Part shown: in pieces, positions 22,883 through 34,444 of the stretch
Numbering within the stretch: position 1 is the first letter of the stretch
How the letters are laid out: every line of letters begins with the position of its first letter
NCBI GenBank assembly: GCA_030704615.1
Contig: CM060731.1
Location: forward strand, 31,684,001 to 31,744,000
Reading direction: 5' to 3'
DNA length: 60,000 nucleotides
Origin: Takakia lepidozioides
Taxonomy: Eukaryota; Streptophyta; Takakiopsida; Takakiales; Takakiaceae
Position numbers and translations under genes: made by a program
The notes under the pieces: generated by a model
What the model saw: only the letters and a program-made list of their open reading frames with translations
Told to the model about the DNA's origin: nothing
Database searches by the model: none

Positions 22883-25800
22883 CTGGCGATAAAGAGGGGA
22901 CCGAAACTGGAAGTCTACCGAAAAATGAAGATTGCATGAGTTTGGAGTTGGGCCGGGGTTGAACACCCACTCATTGTTCAAAAAATCAAAAAGATTGCTT
23001 TGTGAGACTGATGTCTGCATACAAGGACCCCCCAGCATTATTTCCATTTTGTTAGCTTAAGACACTCAATGCATCATCGCTGCTGCTGTAGACTGCTGGC
23101 TGCCAACAGAGGTGACACTATCACACTGTTCAAGAAAATGGTAGAGGAGTACCCAGTGCCCATTTAAAGCAGTTGGGGAAGACAAAAGGACATCATAGGG
23201 AGAGAATGACCTTAATGAGTTGAGGGCCCTTTAGCTGAACATGAGAAATGTAGCGCTCCACAAAGAACTTAAACCCTATTTCCAATTCCGCATCAAGAGT
23301 GTCATCACAGCGCTTGAGGACCTGAGACTTCTGGCACCACGGCACAAAGTCTTCATACAAATCCACTGCTGCTACCACGGCGAACAACTGTTCTGGTGAA
23401 TACCTGTCCATGACATACATTATCAGTCACCATTTCTGGCACCATCAATCTATCCCATCTCTTCCATCCGAAAAGTGCGGGTACGACCATCCACGTGGGC
23501 GTATCTCTCTCTCTCTCTCTCTCGGTTGCTTAAACTTATAGCCTGTGAATTCTACCAATACATTACCTCTTGTCAATAACAACACTCCCCAGGTTGAGTC
23601 ATGGCTAATGGTTCCATCTCGAGACTTGATAACAGAGGTACTCTGAAGGATGCAATGCCCAAAAATGCTACTAACAGAGTCTCACATCAACTCAATCTCA
23701 AAGAAGTTCGTCCCTTGACTGGCTGGAGAGCGGTCTTAGACACTGGTGATTCAATGAGGCGCTCTAGGAAGACAACGAAGGGCAGGGACTTTCAACTTGA
23801 AAGTTTCTAACCGGTTTGATGCACTGGATGAGGTTGATTCCAAGCAGCCAGACAGACAAACTGACCCCTAAGTGTGCTGAGCCTGAGCGTCGTGTGACTG
23901 AAGGATTTGGTACTCTGAAAGGTTTACCAATCCTTAAAGTTTACACAAGACGAGCAAAATCTACAAACGGGATAATTGTCCACCCTTTGCAGAACGGTTG
24001 GCCGTCCAGGAGCAACCATAGGCTACCTAGACGACAAACGATTCAAATGCAAAGGGCTGGCTTGCGGCTGGGCACTTTCAATTTCTCAGGGCTGACTAAC
24101 CAAAGGAAACGACTCGAAGTGGGAAAAAATTTCGGGCAAATGATATTCATATCTGTGCTGGGCAAGAGACATGGGAACCTCCAGACAAACTGGAGATGTC
24201 AATGGTTATAAATGAATCGGTGAGATGTGAGCTCTTAAGGCAGCCTCTGCCAAACGTGGTCAAAAAGGGGTTGGATTCTTTTTCTTGTGTGACCATTGTG
24301 AAATTATCAACAAAGGGTTTGCGATATGAGCACAGTATTTGGCTAAAACTGAAACTGAAGGGCAGCGGGAATATGAAGGACCTTTTTGTGGGTTGTGTTT
24401 ACATGCCCGCAGATGGGACCCTTAGTGCTGACGCAGACAATGCCTTCGAAGACGTAAAGCTGGACTGTGCTAAGTTCCTCGCCAAAAGTCAGGTGGTCTT
24501 ATTGGGTGACTTCAATGCCCAGGTGGGCAAAGGTCTCCATCAGGATGATACCATTGGGCATTTTGGTGAGGACGAGCTGAATTCTAATGGTAGACAGTTA
24601 ATAAACTGTCTGGAAGAGCTTTTGACCTTGAATAATAGGTCAAAAGGAGACCAAGGGCAGTGGACTCGTGAGACAGCCCAAACAGGGGAACGTTCCATTG
24701 TGGATTATATCATAATGGACCAAAATTTGTTTCCCCAGAGTGCCAGTGTGTTGATCGACAGAACTGATATTGGTACCTCTGACTCCTCCTGGTTTGGACT
24801 GAGATCAGAAGGTGTTTTCCTAACACCAAGAGATCTGTGAACGTTCGAATCGGAAGTGGCACATAGAAAAAATCCAAAATGAAGAGGTCAAGGCTGAGTG
24901 TGTCCAGCCTTGCAAGAGACTCTCCCTCATTTTGAGAGTTTCGTCTCCTCTGTGGCTGACAAGATCACTGGGAGGAAACTAATTGTCTGTGGTAGAGCTG
25001 TTAATGAATGGACCAATGAGATTAAACTCCAGATAGCTGAGAGACGAGTCCTCTATAAAGAGTGCTGCAATTTGAAAACCAAAAAAGAATTGTGGGCTAA
25101 GTACTACCAGATCTGCAAAGATGTCAATGAGCTTGTAAGGTCCCAGAAGAAATTATACAGTGAAATAAACTCCAACCACCATGGTGGTAATGACAAGAGA
25201 TTCTGGTTGGCCCTTCAAAGTTTGTACAGGCCGGAAAACTGTCAGCAAGTACAAGCGCTGAGGACTACTAAGGGTGCAGTGGTGACTTCAACGGTTGACA
25301 TTGTCAAAACCTTTGAAACCCACTAAGTATCCTTGGCAGAATTTATAGACAGTGAGGGGTCCTTGAAGAATGGAAGGACACAGTTGGAAAAACTGTTCCT
25401 ACGATTCAAGACAGCCCTGATGAATTGGAGTATATTTTGAAGGCTTACAACTCAATGGCCACAAGGCTATCGCAACAACGTCTTATGAGTACATTCTCTC
25501 TCTCTCCGGATCAAGGGAAAGATGTGGAGAGTTGTCCATACCTTGTATGGTTCACACCAAAAGTTGTGTCACTGTTAAGGGACAGAAGTCTAACTTCTTT
25601 GACATACACCAAGGTGTAGCTCAAGGACGTACCCTCTTCCCTCTGCTCTTCAATGTTTTCATCAATCAACTCCTTGAGGATGTGGAAAGTGAGGGATTTG
25701 GGTTAAGGGTGGGTGATGCCACCATACCAGCCCTTATGTTTGCGGATGACTTTGCAGGCATAGGGGAGACTCCTTCCAATCTCCAGGAGTTGATTGATTG

Positions 25801-27384
25801 CGCGAAGAGATACTTTGACCTTTGGGGACGTCAGTAAATGTGCAGTGGTGGCCTTCATTGACCGAGGAGAGGGAGGAAGTGGGGAAGCCAAGAGATTCCA
25901 GACCTCCCTTACTACACATACCTCGGCGTTGAGTTTTCCTCCAACTGTAATTGGGATGCACATATTCGGAAAGTTGTTCAAACTGGCAAGCGCAAAGCGC
26001 TGGGTCTCACTAAATTTTTCCAATGCAGAGGGATCAACTCTGCGGTCAAGAAAACCATGCTTTGTCGCGTAATTAGACCCGCCTTGGAGTGCGCATCTGC
26101 AATATGGGTTGATCACTCCGACCAGGCTAAGTCTCTAGAATCCATTCGAGTGGGGGTGCTTAAGGAGTGCATGTCAGCATGCTCCAAAACAGCCAACGTG
26201 GCTGTGCGGGGTGAGTTTGACATCCCTTCCTTAAACTCCCGACGAGATGAATTCAAGTCATATGGTGGGGTCAGCTGCAACATATGTCCATCATCAGATA
26301 TCCTAGGTCAATCGACTCTATATCTTGGAAACAGGATCGCCCTGTCAAACAGGCTAAGTCCTAGCGGAAAAGTGTAGAAGAGATTCTCAAGGATCTGAAT
26401 CTTAATCCGCTAGTCTTGACTCTGCTGGATAAATCTGACTTAGAGGCTGTAGAGTCCAAAGCCATGTCTGTTGCAAGGAAATTGTCTGATGAAAATGAAG
26501 TTAGGCAGAAAACTTCCCTGAACTTGTTTCCAGTCTCTGACATGGGGGAGGACATCATGGATGACCTCAAGGGTCTACCCACTCTCGGCACTAGACTGAA
26601 ATTTAAAGGGAGGGAAGCCTACCTTTGAACAGCAAACAGAAGCAGAGTGGAAAGGGAGAGTGCAATTGCCCGTTTGTGTGGGCAACCTGAAGAATATTGT
26701 CTGACTCATTGTCCGGGTTCTCCGACCAGAGAGACGCTCTCCTCAAATCTATCAAGGGAATTGTGCCTGTACCTCTGTTTACCAACTTTGAAAGTCTCGA
26801 GGCAGAGCCAAAAGCCCAGGCCCTTTTGGGGCCTAGTTATCGGGCAAACCACACACAGCAGATTGATGCTTGTGTGAAGGGATTTCTAGAGAATATCTGG
26901 CAAACCCGGATCAATTGTTTATTCCAAGGTAAGTCTTACTACCGGCGTCAGCCCCTAACAACGGTAGGTTCTGTCCCTTTATGTTCCGCTCGAACTGGGC
27001 GCGGGGTCAATGGCCACAGGGCTACGGCAAACAACGTCTTATGAGTACATTCTCTCTTTCTCGGTGTGCAGGATGGACATACCCAATGATTCGATGCTCC
27101 TCGTAATGCTTGGACAACCCCCTGTCTTCATCGCCATCGCCACAGCTTAAAAATCCTCGACGCTGCATCTTGGCAGCGGGTAAAGCCCGAACGGGACATG
27201 GCTGCTCCTGCACGCCTCTCCACCATCCACCTTCAAATTTGGGAAGACCACGACTCCTCTCCTCTTCTTCAAGCCTTAAGCTATTCAAAGGGCCGGATCC
27301 TTGGCAGGGATGCGAGCTTGCCGAAACCCGACGCCCTGCTAGGATTGCACTCACGGACCTCAACACTCTCCCGGATGGTTTCAT
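22883..27384 (-). CDS. COQ10: COQ10-like coenzyme Q-binding START-domain protein (3' end not found)
   Basis: COQ10 proteins carry a START/polyketide-cyclase fold, bind ubiquinone and support mitochondrial respiration. Exon 1 is 27083-27384 (ATG at 27384; Arg/Ser-rich, mitochondrial-type leader ending YEEHRIIG), exon 2 is 23211-23403 (YSPEQLFAVVAAVDLYEDF and PWCQKSQVLKR) and exon 3 is 22883-23014 (NLFDFLNNEWVFNPGP, then FRSPLYRQ). Phases match across both junctions (302, 193 and 132 nt). The expected last exon (VA..FF.EV...) was not found downstream on this strand, so the gene is truncated or its end is too diverged to see. Intron 1 (3.7 kb) is filled by an antisense LINE whose 3' end lies only about 19 bp from the exon 1 donor. 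It converges with the aldolase gene. Confidence 0.8.
23520..27063 (+). mobile_element. LINE non-LTR retrotransposon, degenerate, inside COQ10 intron 1
   Basis: The endonuclease region starts LRLGTFNFSGLTNQRKRLE (about 24061) and includes LLGDFNAQVGKG and IVDYII (24500-24710). The reverse transcriptase is partial: GVAQGRTLFPLLFN and the catalytic MFADDFAGIGE (25610-25770), followed by thumb-like sequence VIRPALECASAIWVDHSDQ (26060-26125). Frame changes at about 24190, 24890 and 25835 and a missing RT finger region show it is dead. The 3' end is a defined tail (26929-27063) ending GAGTACATTCTCTCTTTCTC. Antisense to COQ10. No poly-A or target duplication was recognised. Confidence 0.85.
25449..25507 (+). 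repeat. internal copy of the LINE 3' tail
   Basis: AACTCAATGGCCACAAGGCT through ATTCTCTCTCTCTC matches the element's own 3' tail (27005-27063) with few differences. It replaces the expected RT finger-domain sequence, so the tail was copied into the RT region with a deletion. Confidence 0.7.
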
Positions 27385-27720
27385 GGCAACCGATCCGAGC
27401 CTCGCTGAGCGTGAGTGAGAGTATTGAGAGACTAAACATGGTCACTCTTACGTGTCACTGCAAGCAAGCAAGGGTTGAGCCTTGCCGCAATGCGGTCCTC
27501 GACACATGGCGTGCACTCACTCGTGTAAATGACACGTGCAAGAAGCTCGAGTGTTTCTTTTTTTCTTTTCTTTTTTTTCTTTTTCCTTCTTCTTTTTTAA
27601 AACAAAAGAGGATGGAGGCCCTGGGAAATATATTAAAAAATAAACGGGAAAAAATAACCCGTTGAGATACAGCCTTAAAGCCTATGAAGGGGATAAGATA
27701 CCACCGCGTGACCAGTAACC
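27385..27720. promoter_or_regulatory. presumed upstream region of the COQ10-like gene
   Basis: This flank precedes the minus-strand ATG at 27384. It includes a T-rich run at about 27545-27600. No TATA element is claimed; the assignment rests on position only. Confidence 0.3.
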
Positions 27721-27721
27721 T

Positions 27722-27872
27722 AAGATAAAGATAAAGATTCGTTAACGTCCAGTGAATTTACAGAGCCTGCTGCTCAACACACAGGCCATCGAGGGCCCAA
27801 TGAACGGTCTGAAGGCACATGTTGAAGGATTGAACCCAGGATCACCGAGGTTAAGAGAGAAGCCAAGCAGGT
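27722..27872 (-). mobile_element. tRNA-derived SINE, copy 1
   Basis: On the minus strand this has a B-box GGGTTCAATCC, a body with CATGTGCCTTCAGACCGT and AAATTCACTGGACGTTAA, and a (TTTATC)n-type tail. It is an inverted copy of the SINE at 27951, matching over about 105 bp. Its A-box end is truncated. Confidence 0.65.
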
Positions 27873-27950
27873 CGGAAAGCAAGAACCAACTACCCTCCAT
27901 TCTGTTTCTTCTCCATTTCTTTTTTTCTATTTTCCATTAAGTTCTCTCTA

Positions 27951-28125
27951 CTTGAGCAGGTAGCCCAGTGGTTGGGTGTGTGTGCCTTGCCTGTGCATAA
28001 CCTGGGTGATCCTGGGCAACATGTGCCTTCAGACCGTCCATTGGGCGCTCGATGGCCTCTGTGTTGAGCAGTAGGCCCTGTAAATTCACTGGACGTTAAA
28101 GTAACTTTATCTTTATCCTTATCTC
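27951..28125 (+). mobile_element. tRNA-derived SINE, copy 2
   Basis: The head GAGCAGGTAGCCCAGTGGTT resembles a tRNA A-box region. The B-box is partly deleted here (about ten bases missing relative to copy 1). The body and the TTTATC tail match copy 1 in inverted orientation. The two copies face each other head to head across about 80 bp. Confidence 0.65.
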
Positions 28126-30984
28126 TTTCATTTTTTTCCTCTTACGTTTTTACTTTTACTTCCAATCTTTTACAATTAAAATATAATTTGTATGTGTTAT
28201 TTTCACTTTTTTCTAAATTTGTTATATATTTTTAAATTTTCGTTGTCTTTTTTCTTCTCCATTTTAACCATTAAGGGCCCGCCATTGGGCAAATTCAACC
28301 CCTGAAAAAATTACCTCTAGCTAGTTAACTGAGGCTACACACCTACTTTGTTACATCCAAAAAACAAAACAAAAAAAAAACCCTTTATTAGATTCACCTT
28401 GGTTACCATGTACATCCACTCAACAAATTGCGGAAAAAAATCACCATATATATATGTATATTTTTTAAAAGGAAAGGGGACGGTGGCCCTTTTAATCAAC
28501 CATATTACAAGAGAAATTTTAATTTACTAGGGCTGTTTTTGTTGTTGGGATTTTATAAAACATGAAATTTGAGGTTTGCCCAACGCAGGGTTGAATTTTT
28601 CTTGCTTCTGCCTACCACGTAGAAATGTGGTATGGTATCTTAGCCTTGCAGTGGAGAAAATGTGGTAATGGATCTTACACCGTGTCAAGAGTATGATTAG
28701 TCTGAAAAAGCTCTTAAGTATAAACCACGTGGCAGCTTGTCAAAATTGTTGCTTCAATGGATAGAGCCGCTCGCGGTTTGTTTTTATTAGGGTAATTTGT
28801 ATGTGTTTGAGGAGGGGGTTAAAATGACCTCCATAGCTTGGCAACTCAAGGTGAGCTCATATTTGACCCATTGATAATGAGATGTTTCACTCAAGACCTC
28901 GAGGGTGTGGATAGTGAGCTGGTAATAAATGAAAATCTAGATCCAATGGAAGAATTTACAAAAGTTACCATCAGAGTGAGCTCAACTGTGGGCCAAATAT
29001 GTCTGGTCCTCTGGTCAATGCAGACAGTCAACTCTACAGGACCCTCCTGCATGCTACAATTTCAATCATGACCCCTGTATTTTCTAAAAAATCTACAGGT
29101 TGGAGAATTCGGTAAAAATTTCTAGTTTCAATGTGAGAAGGTGGTCCATGTTGCCAGAAATTTAAATGCAGTTGGAAGCATTAAAAAATATTAAGATCTG
29201 CAAGAAGTAAATGGAAAAATCTTCTTCCTCACAACCCAAAAGGGGTCTTATGGGCCCTTAAGGGTTAATATAATTATTACTTTGTTTCTTTTTCATCCTT
29301 TCTTGCAGGATCTGATGTGTTAAATACTGCATATACCTAAAATATATGGACATATCCCTGTGCAGCCCAGGTCATTATTTCATTGGTGGAGACATGCACA
29401 CAACCACTTCCAAGGTGGTTTGTGTCCATCACCACTGGGCTACAACATGGGTTGTGATCTACTAGTTACCACTTTTAATGCACGATGAAGGTTACAAGTG
29501 GTTTGGAAGAAGCTTCTAGTTTAAATACAACTAAGGCTACTTCTGGGAACAATATTCCGTTTGATTGGAAATATATCTTATGCAAAGAAAATGTTATGCA
29601 CAATATAAAAATATAATGTATGCATATGATCTAATGGTACTTTCGTTGGATTTAGGCGGAGTGCTCCTCTGGCAGATCCCCTGTCAAATCTTCCCCACCT
29701 TATCTTACCGCGGATTCACTATTAAATACTTTACAATGCGAGAGATTGTTAAATGTGATGCATAGCTTACAGGTTAGGTGATGGTAATGGAGGCGATGAG
29801 GTGGAAGGTTTGATCCTTGATGGATCCTTGGCTTCTATGGTTCGTGTTACCCCCCTTATATTGTGTAAATCCTCCATTTTAAACTTAGCCAAATGTGGAC
29901 TTAGTCAAATTTTGAGACTAGATGTGAGTCAAATCAAGTGGAGTTACACTTCCCATGGTGTAACCCAAGTGGAGTTACAATCCCGACCGTGCAACCTCGA
30001 CTGGAGCTTACATTTCCCCCCTGTAACCCACTGTCACCAGTACTGAAGTTATACTCCCTTCCATTCCATGTCACTTTAAAGAGAGAGTGGGGAAGATTCA
30101 ATATGGTAGAGATCAGCCTACGGTCCTATAAGAGATCACACGTAGGCATTAATTTACACATTATTCCTAGGATTGTTGTTTTTTTTTTTTTGCAATAATA
30201 GTATTTGGGGGTATATGAACGGTATTGATATTCATTGCGTTCAATATAAAAATGTTTGATTTTATTGACGAGTAATTATGATATATTAATATATCTACAT
30301 TTTAACTGTCCAAAATATAGACAAGAGAACAAAAATTCAACATTGACATTTCATTAGCTATTACCATTATCATATTTACATGTAATTTAATAAAATATTA
30401 GTAAACTGAAACGTGCTTACCACAAAATCAAAGTGATATCTGGAAGTGCTACAACATTTCCATTGAATATGTGAAGAAACGAAAGAGAGAAAGAAAGAAA
30501 CATTCGAGCAGATTTTACAAAAATGATTTTCATAATTCAGTTTTTTTTCCGGGACAATCCGGGCAGCTTCTAGAATGTATGTTGCTGACACGGCCTCCGA
30601 AACGTGGCAATGATGATGTGGCAGGTATGACGTCTTTTATATTGTATATATTTTTTGAAAAATCAGGCAGTCCGTGCAAATTTAGACAAAATGATGTTGA
30701 TGACGTGGCTGACGATGACATGGAAAAGATGATGTGGCACTATGGCACCCTACTACTGCTCTACTAAAACTAGTCTCTGACCTTAAAATATAATAATATT
30801 ATGGGTGTCTCATTCAATATGGATGACAGATGTCGATGTTAACAAAGGATGCAGAATCACAATACAACTAGCTATTTGGTTTTTTAAATTTGTTAATATT
30901 TTCAATTCAGCTCCCCAAAATTTCCAAGTCTATCATGTACAATTCATTAAACATTGAAAAGTAAATAATATTTAAAATATATTT
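28126..30984. other. AT-rich gene-free stretch
   Basis: I see no gene, RNA or recognisable element. Short frames on both strands lack domains and splice logic. There are T- and A-runs at 28132, 28365 and 30180. Confidence 0.4.
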
Positions 30985-31289
30985 TTAAAACAGCAAGGTC
31001 TCAAGTTGTAACCAGTGTCAAAAGATACCAAGAGCTACCCCCCTTACGTCTTCTCCCGTGGTTCAAAGTTTGAGCATACATGTTTGTCATCATGCAATTT
31101 TTGCGCAAGATGAGCATGGGCCAAAACAAATTGCAGAAATCAATTGGCTTGGCACTCTCGCCCAAAGGAAGTAAACACCAACATCCCCTCCACTCCATAT
31201 TACCTTGGGAATTATTTTACAATTGGAATTTCACATGGTGTCTGCCAAGTTAATTTACTACTAGTGTGAAACTAGCTAGGAAATAATTA

Positions 31290-32785
31290 GCATTGAGCCT
31301 CCCGCGTCTGCTATGACGAGGAATTCGTGAGCCTACTCATAAGCTCACGTGAGCCTGTGAGCCTGGACAGGGGACCCATAACCGCAAATATTCCACATAT
31401 TTCCGTGCATTTCCGTGTATTCGTCTCTTGCCAATACTTATCCCATGATTGTTTGACAACATCAGTCACAAACAGCATGTTCTATATCCAAGTTCATGCC
31501 TGATAAAATACTTGTAACTGCATACGATATCTATGGACAAAGTCACCGTGCAATTTAGTGATGTTGTGGCTGAGAGCAGGCCGCATGATTGGCATGGAAA
31601 CCATTCTACACAATGGTATCATGAGCGTCCCCTTGGGACGAGCCTAGCTTTGATGACATTTACAGAGTTTACTTTTTCTGTTATCCCCTACTATCATGTA
31701 TAGATTGTGACCCATGTTTTTCAAGCGAAAAAAAATGTAATCATAAAAAATAATTTTGCTGACAAAACCCAAGTTTGTGCTCACGTGAGTTCAATTTGGA
31801 CAAGAGCTTGGAAGGGAGAAACCCACAAAAATAAAAATAAATAAAACCAATTTTGCCAACAAAACCCAAGTTTTTGCTAATGTGAATTCAACTTTGGACA
31901 CTCTTAACTACGATGAGTTTACACTATCAAAAAACGAGATACTGCACATGGGGTCTGAGTATATCCTGAATTTCCATTTCATGTACTTGCGGAGCACACA
32001 TGTTGTTTTCTTTTTCAATTGAGTGGAACTATGATGGAAACCCAGAAGATATTTTATTTCAAATTTCATGTTTTTCATGTATAAATTCCGTGTTTTTTTT
32101 AATTTCATGTGATGATATTTTATATTATTTATTATCTTAATTTTGGATGTTTTATTACTTTGGCCTTCATTGTCTGTTATGTGGGTGTTGACGACCACAT
32201 AATTCATGGACCTCCCACAAAGTCTTCCAATGACACAATAAAAAATAGTTTTTTTTTTTTTTTTTCTAAGAAATTAATGTGAGGACTTATGTGGGTGGTC
32301 ACACCCACATAATTCGTGGACCTCCCGCAAGTCCTCCGATGACCCAATAATAATAATAAGAATAATAATAAGGACTTACGTGGGTATTGACGCCCACATA
32401 ATTCGTGGACCTCCCACAAGTCATCCAATGACACAATAGAAAACAAAACTTTCAAATTATTTCGAGAAAAAAAAAACATATCATAATTATGTGGTCGTCA
32501 ACGCCCACATAAGTCCTCAAACCTGATTACAGGCATATAAGGAATCCACCAATACGATTTCAATTTTCTCAATGTCGTTGCTGGTATTCTCGCGATAATA
32601 CGTATGCCTTTGTCCTCGGGTATAAACCACATTTCTAATACCACACCATTGTGCACTAAGGACCGCTAAGCGTGACGCCCAAGCTCATGCTTAGTGGGTC
32701 AGTCGTGAGCCTGGGCTCATAGGCTTAAATGAGTAGGCTCATGGCGTAGCTTTCCTCGGCGTCGTAGTGCAGATTCCCTAAAACT
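31290..32785. mobile_element. probable non-autonomous DNA element with imperfect inverted ends
   Basis: GTGAGCCTACTCATAAGCTC near 31328 is matched in inverted orientation by GAGTAGGCTCATGGCG near 32731, with further similarity outward (CTGC-TATGACG-AGGAA). The element fills the second gap in the piggyBac pseudogene. It has no coding capacity. Exact ends and target duplication could not be fixed. Confidence 0.45.
32179..32510. repeat. foldback element with 25-bp inverted ends and internal repeats
   Basis: Left arm 32179-32203 (starts ATGTGGGTGTTGACGACC) and right arm 32486-32510 are reverse complements with one mismatch. Between them are three repeats of about 110 bp sharing CACATAATTCGTGGACCTCC and GATGACACAATA, plus A/T-rich spacers. 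The structure resembles a MITE built from repeated modules. Confidence 0.7.
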
Positions 32786-33079
32786 TTGGGATATACTTGG
32801 CTTGACTCCTAATTTTATGAGTGATAGTTGAGTTTTCTGGTACGTGTGAGTTTCTGAGCTTGTGTGAGCTCGTGTTTTGTTTTCTTTATCACTCGAGAAA
32901 GCGATGTAGGTGTGTAGTGATATGTATGCGTACGACACATCCCTGAACATGTCCGTTGCTAGCCAGGTTTGCTAGTCAGGAGGTAAATCATACACACCCA
33001 ATTCACGGGTGGGCAAGCCAGTGTCAACACAAAAATCATTCAATTTAGGTTCATCAGCTGCTGTAGGATTGGTTCTTAC

Positions 33080-33428
33080 CAGTGTTGGGCGGAGCTAACC
33101 TTTCATATACGCCGGTTCCGGATATTAAAGACTTTTGGTTTTAGATATCCGCTGGTTCCGGGTATTACCAACCTGACAAACAGCGGATCCGGGCATGCAT
33201 CCGGTTATTAAGTTTAGGGCTGAGATCCACCAGCTATTGACGGGTGTTGGCCGGATATCTGCCGGGTATTAGACCGGGTATAGGGTTTTTTTTTGTGCAT
33301 TTTCATATCCGCCGGTTATGCATGTAACCCGGATACTAAAAAAAGCCGGTTCCGGTTCCAGAGACATTGATATCCGGGTTGATATCCTGCTATTGATATC
33401 CTGATGACTCTATATCCGCCCAACACTG
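33080..33428. mobile_element. hAT-type MITE, 349 bp, with exact 8-bp target duplication
   Basis: The terminal inverted repeat CAGTGTTGGGCGG is present at both ends. It is flanked by GTTCTTAC at 33072-33079 and again at 33429-33436. The inside is rich in repeated ATATCCGCCGGTTCCGG motifs and has no frame. It sits in the coding sequence of the piggyBac pseudogene, so it is younger than that copy. Confidence 0.93.
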
Positions 33429-33619
33429 GTTCTTACCTCTTCAGCAGGGTAGAAATCACTATCACTGCCATTACTTTGGGATTCAGCATCCGAGTTTGAA
33501 TTTTCTTCCACAACAGGAACCCCAAGCATATCTTCTACAGAGCATGGCAGGTCAAGATCACCATCTCCATATGAGGTCTGTTTTTTGTCCCTCTCATACT
33601 GCTTTGTGCCTCCTGCCAT

Positions 33620-34444
33620 CTGAGTTTACAAGGTCTTGTGTATGCGTGTTTGCAAACTTCCACTCTACTGTTGTTCAATCTCAAGGCAAACTGTAGTACA
33701 TCCTTTCAGGACTAGTCTCTAAAATTCAAAAGGCCATCCCTTCTCGAGTGTCAGCTGGATAGAACCTTTGCTTACACCAGAGCTTTGCTGATCACTGCAT
33801 TGGGAATTATTGAATCTGTTGAATGCATTTGGCACAAGATTTGTGGATGGAGGGGCTCCACAACAACAACTCTGTCCAGCAGTAAATCCCACTGTTTCAG
33901 TATGTTATGAGTGGCGCCAAATGCAATGTGCGGACTCCAACAATTAAGCAGCCTATCACCATGTCATGCATTGTTAAAGCCAATAGTGTTCAAATCATGA
34001 AAAAGGAAGGAAATTTCAGGAGGTATATACATGGCTATGAGCTCTAATGCAATGGGTGTGGTCCAGTCACATCATAGCAGGCAGGCACAACTTTGTACAA
34101 ACAGAGCACATGAGCTGTTACTCGGGCCATATTAGCCAGAGTCAAGCTACTCTAAGAGAGTGATTGCAGACCATCCTGGTAGTTGCGAAGGTAAGTCTGC
34201 CAAGAGACTCTTTTCCCCTTACATTAAGGATGATGGTTAGAAGTTGCACTGATTACAGATTTAGTGGTGATAAAAAATAAGACTTCTACACAGATCAGAG
34301 AGGGTCCGACCGAGTCCGTCGGATGCTAGCTTCTATCAGCACGGCGGAGCCATCGACCAATGCCATGCGAATAAGATTGATGCTCAAGGCCAACAACCAT
34401 GTTTGATTGAGGGTTTAAATCTTTCAATCCAACTGGCCAGACCA
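33620..34444. other. spacer downstream of the Yippee-like gene
   Basis: This stretch would contain the 3' UTR of the minus-strand Yippee-like gene and the 5' flank of the piggyBac pseudogene. No other gene is seen. Confidence 0.35.

Larger units (their letters stand above)
30985..33619 (-). pseudogene. piggyBac-like transposase pseudogene, interrupted twice
   Basis: It starts at an ATG (33619) and reads through LPCSVEDMLGVPVVEE and an acidic SDSDFYPAEE segment to 33437. After removing a hAT MITE and one copy of its 8-bp duplication, the frame continues at 33079 with DFCVDTGLPTRELGVYDLPP, then a TAG and TDMFRD (to about 32935). A second insertion (about 31250-32935) follows, then similarity resumes: WSGGDVG and LPLGESAKPIDFCNLFWP to about 31001. 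Each block aligns in order with the intact copy at 57876-59612. The catalytic domain is absent. Where the other copy has an amber codon, this copy has GTT (Val). Confidence 0.8.

Noticed and set aside
33496-33696. Plus-strand frame over the piggyBac pseudogene
   Set aside because: Antisense shadow; the minus-strand reading aligns with the second piggyBac copy.
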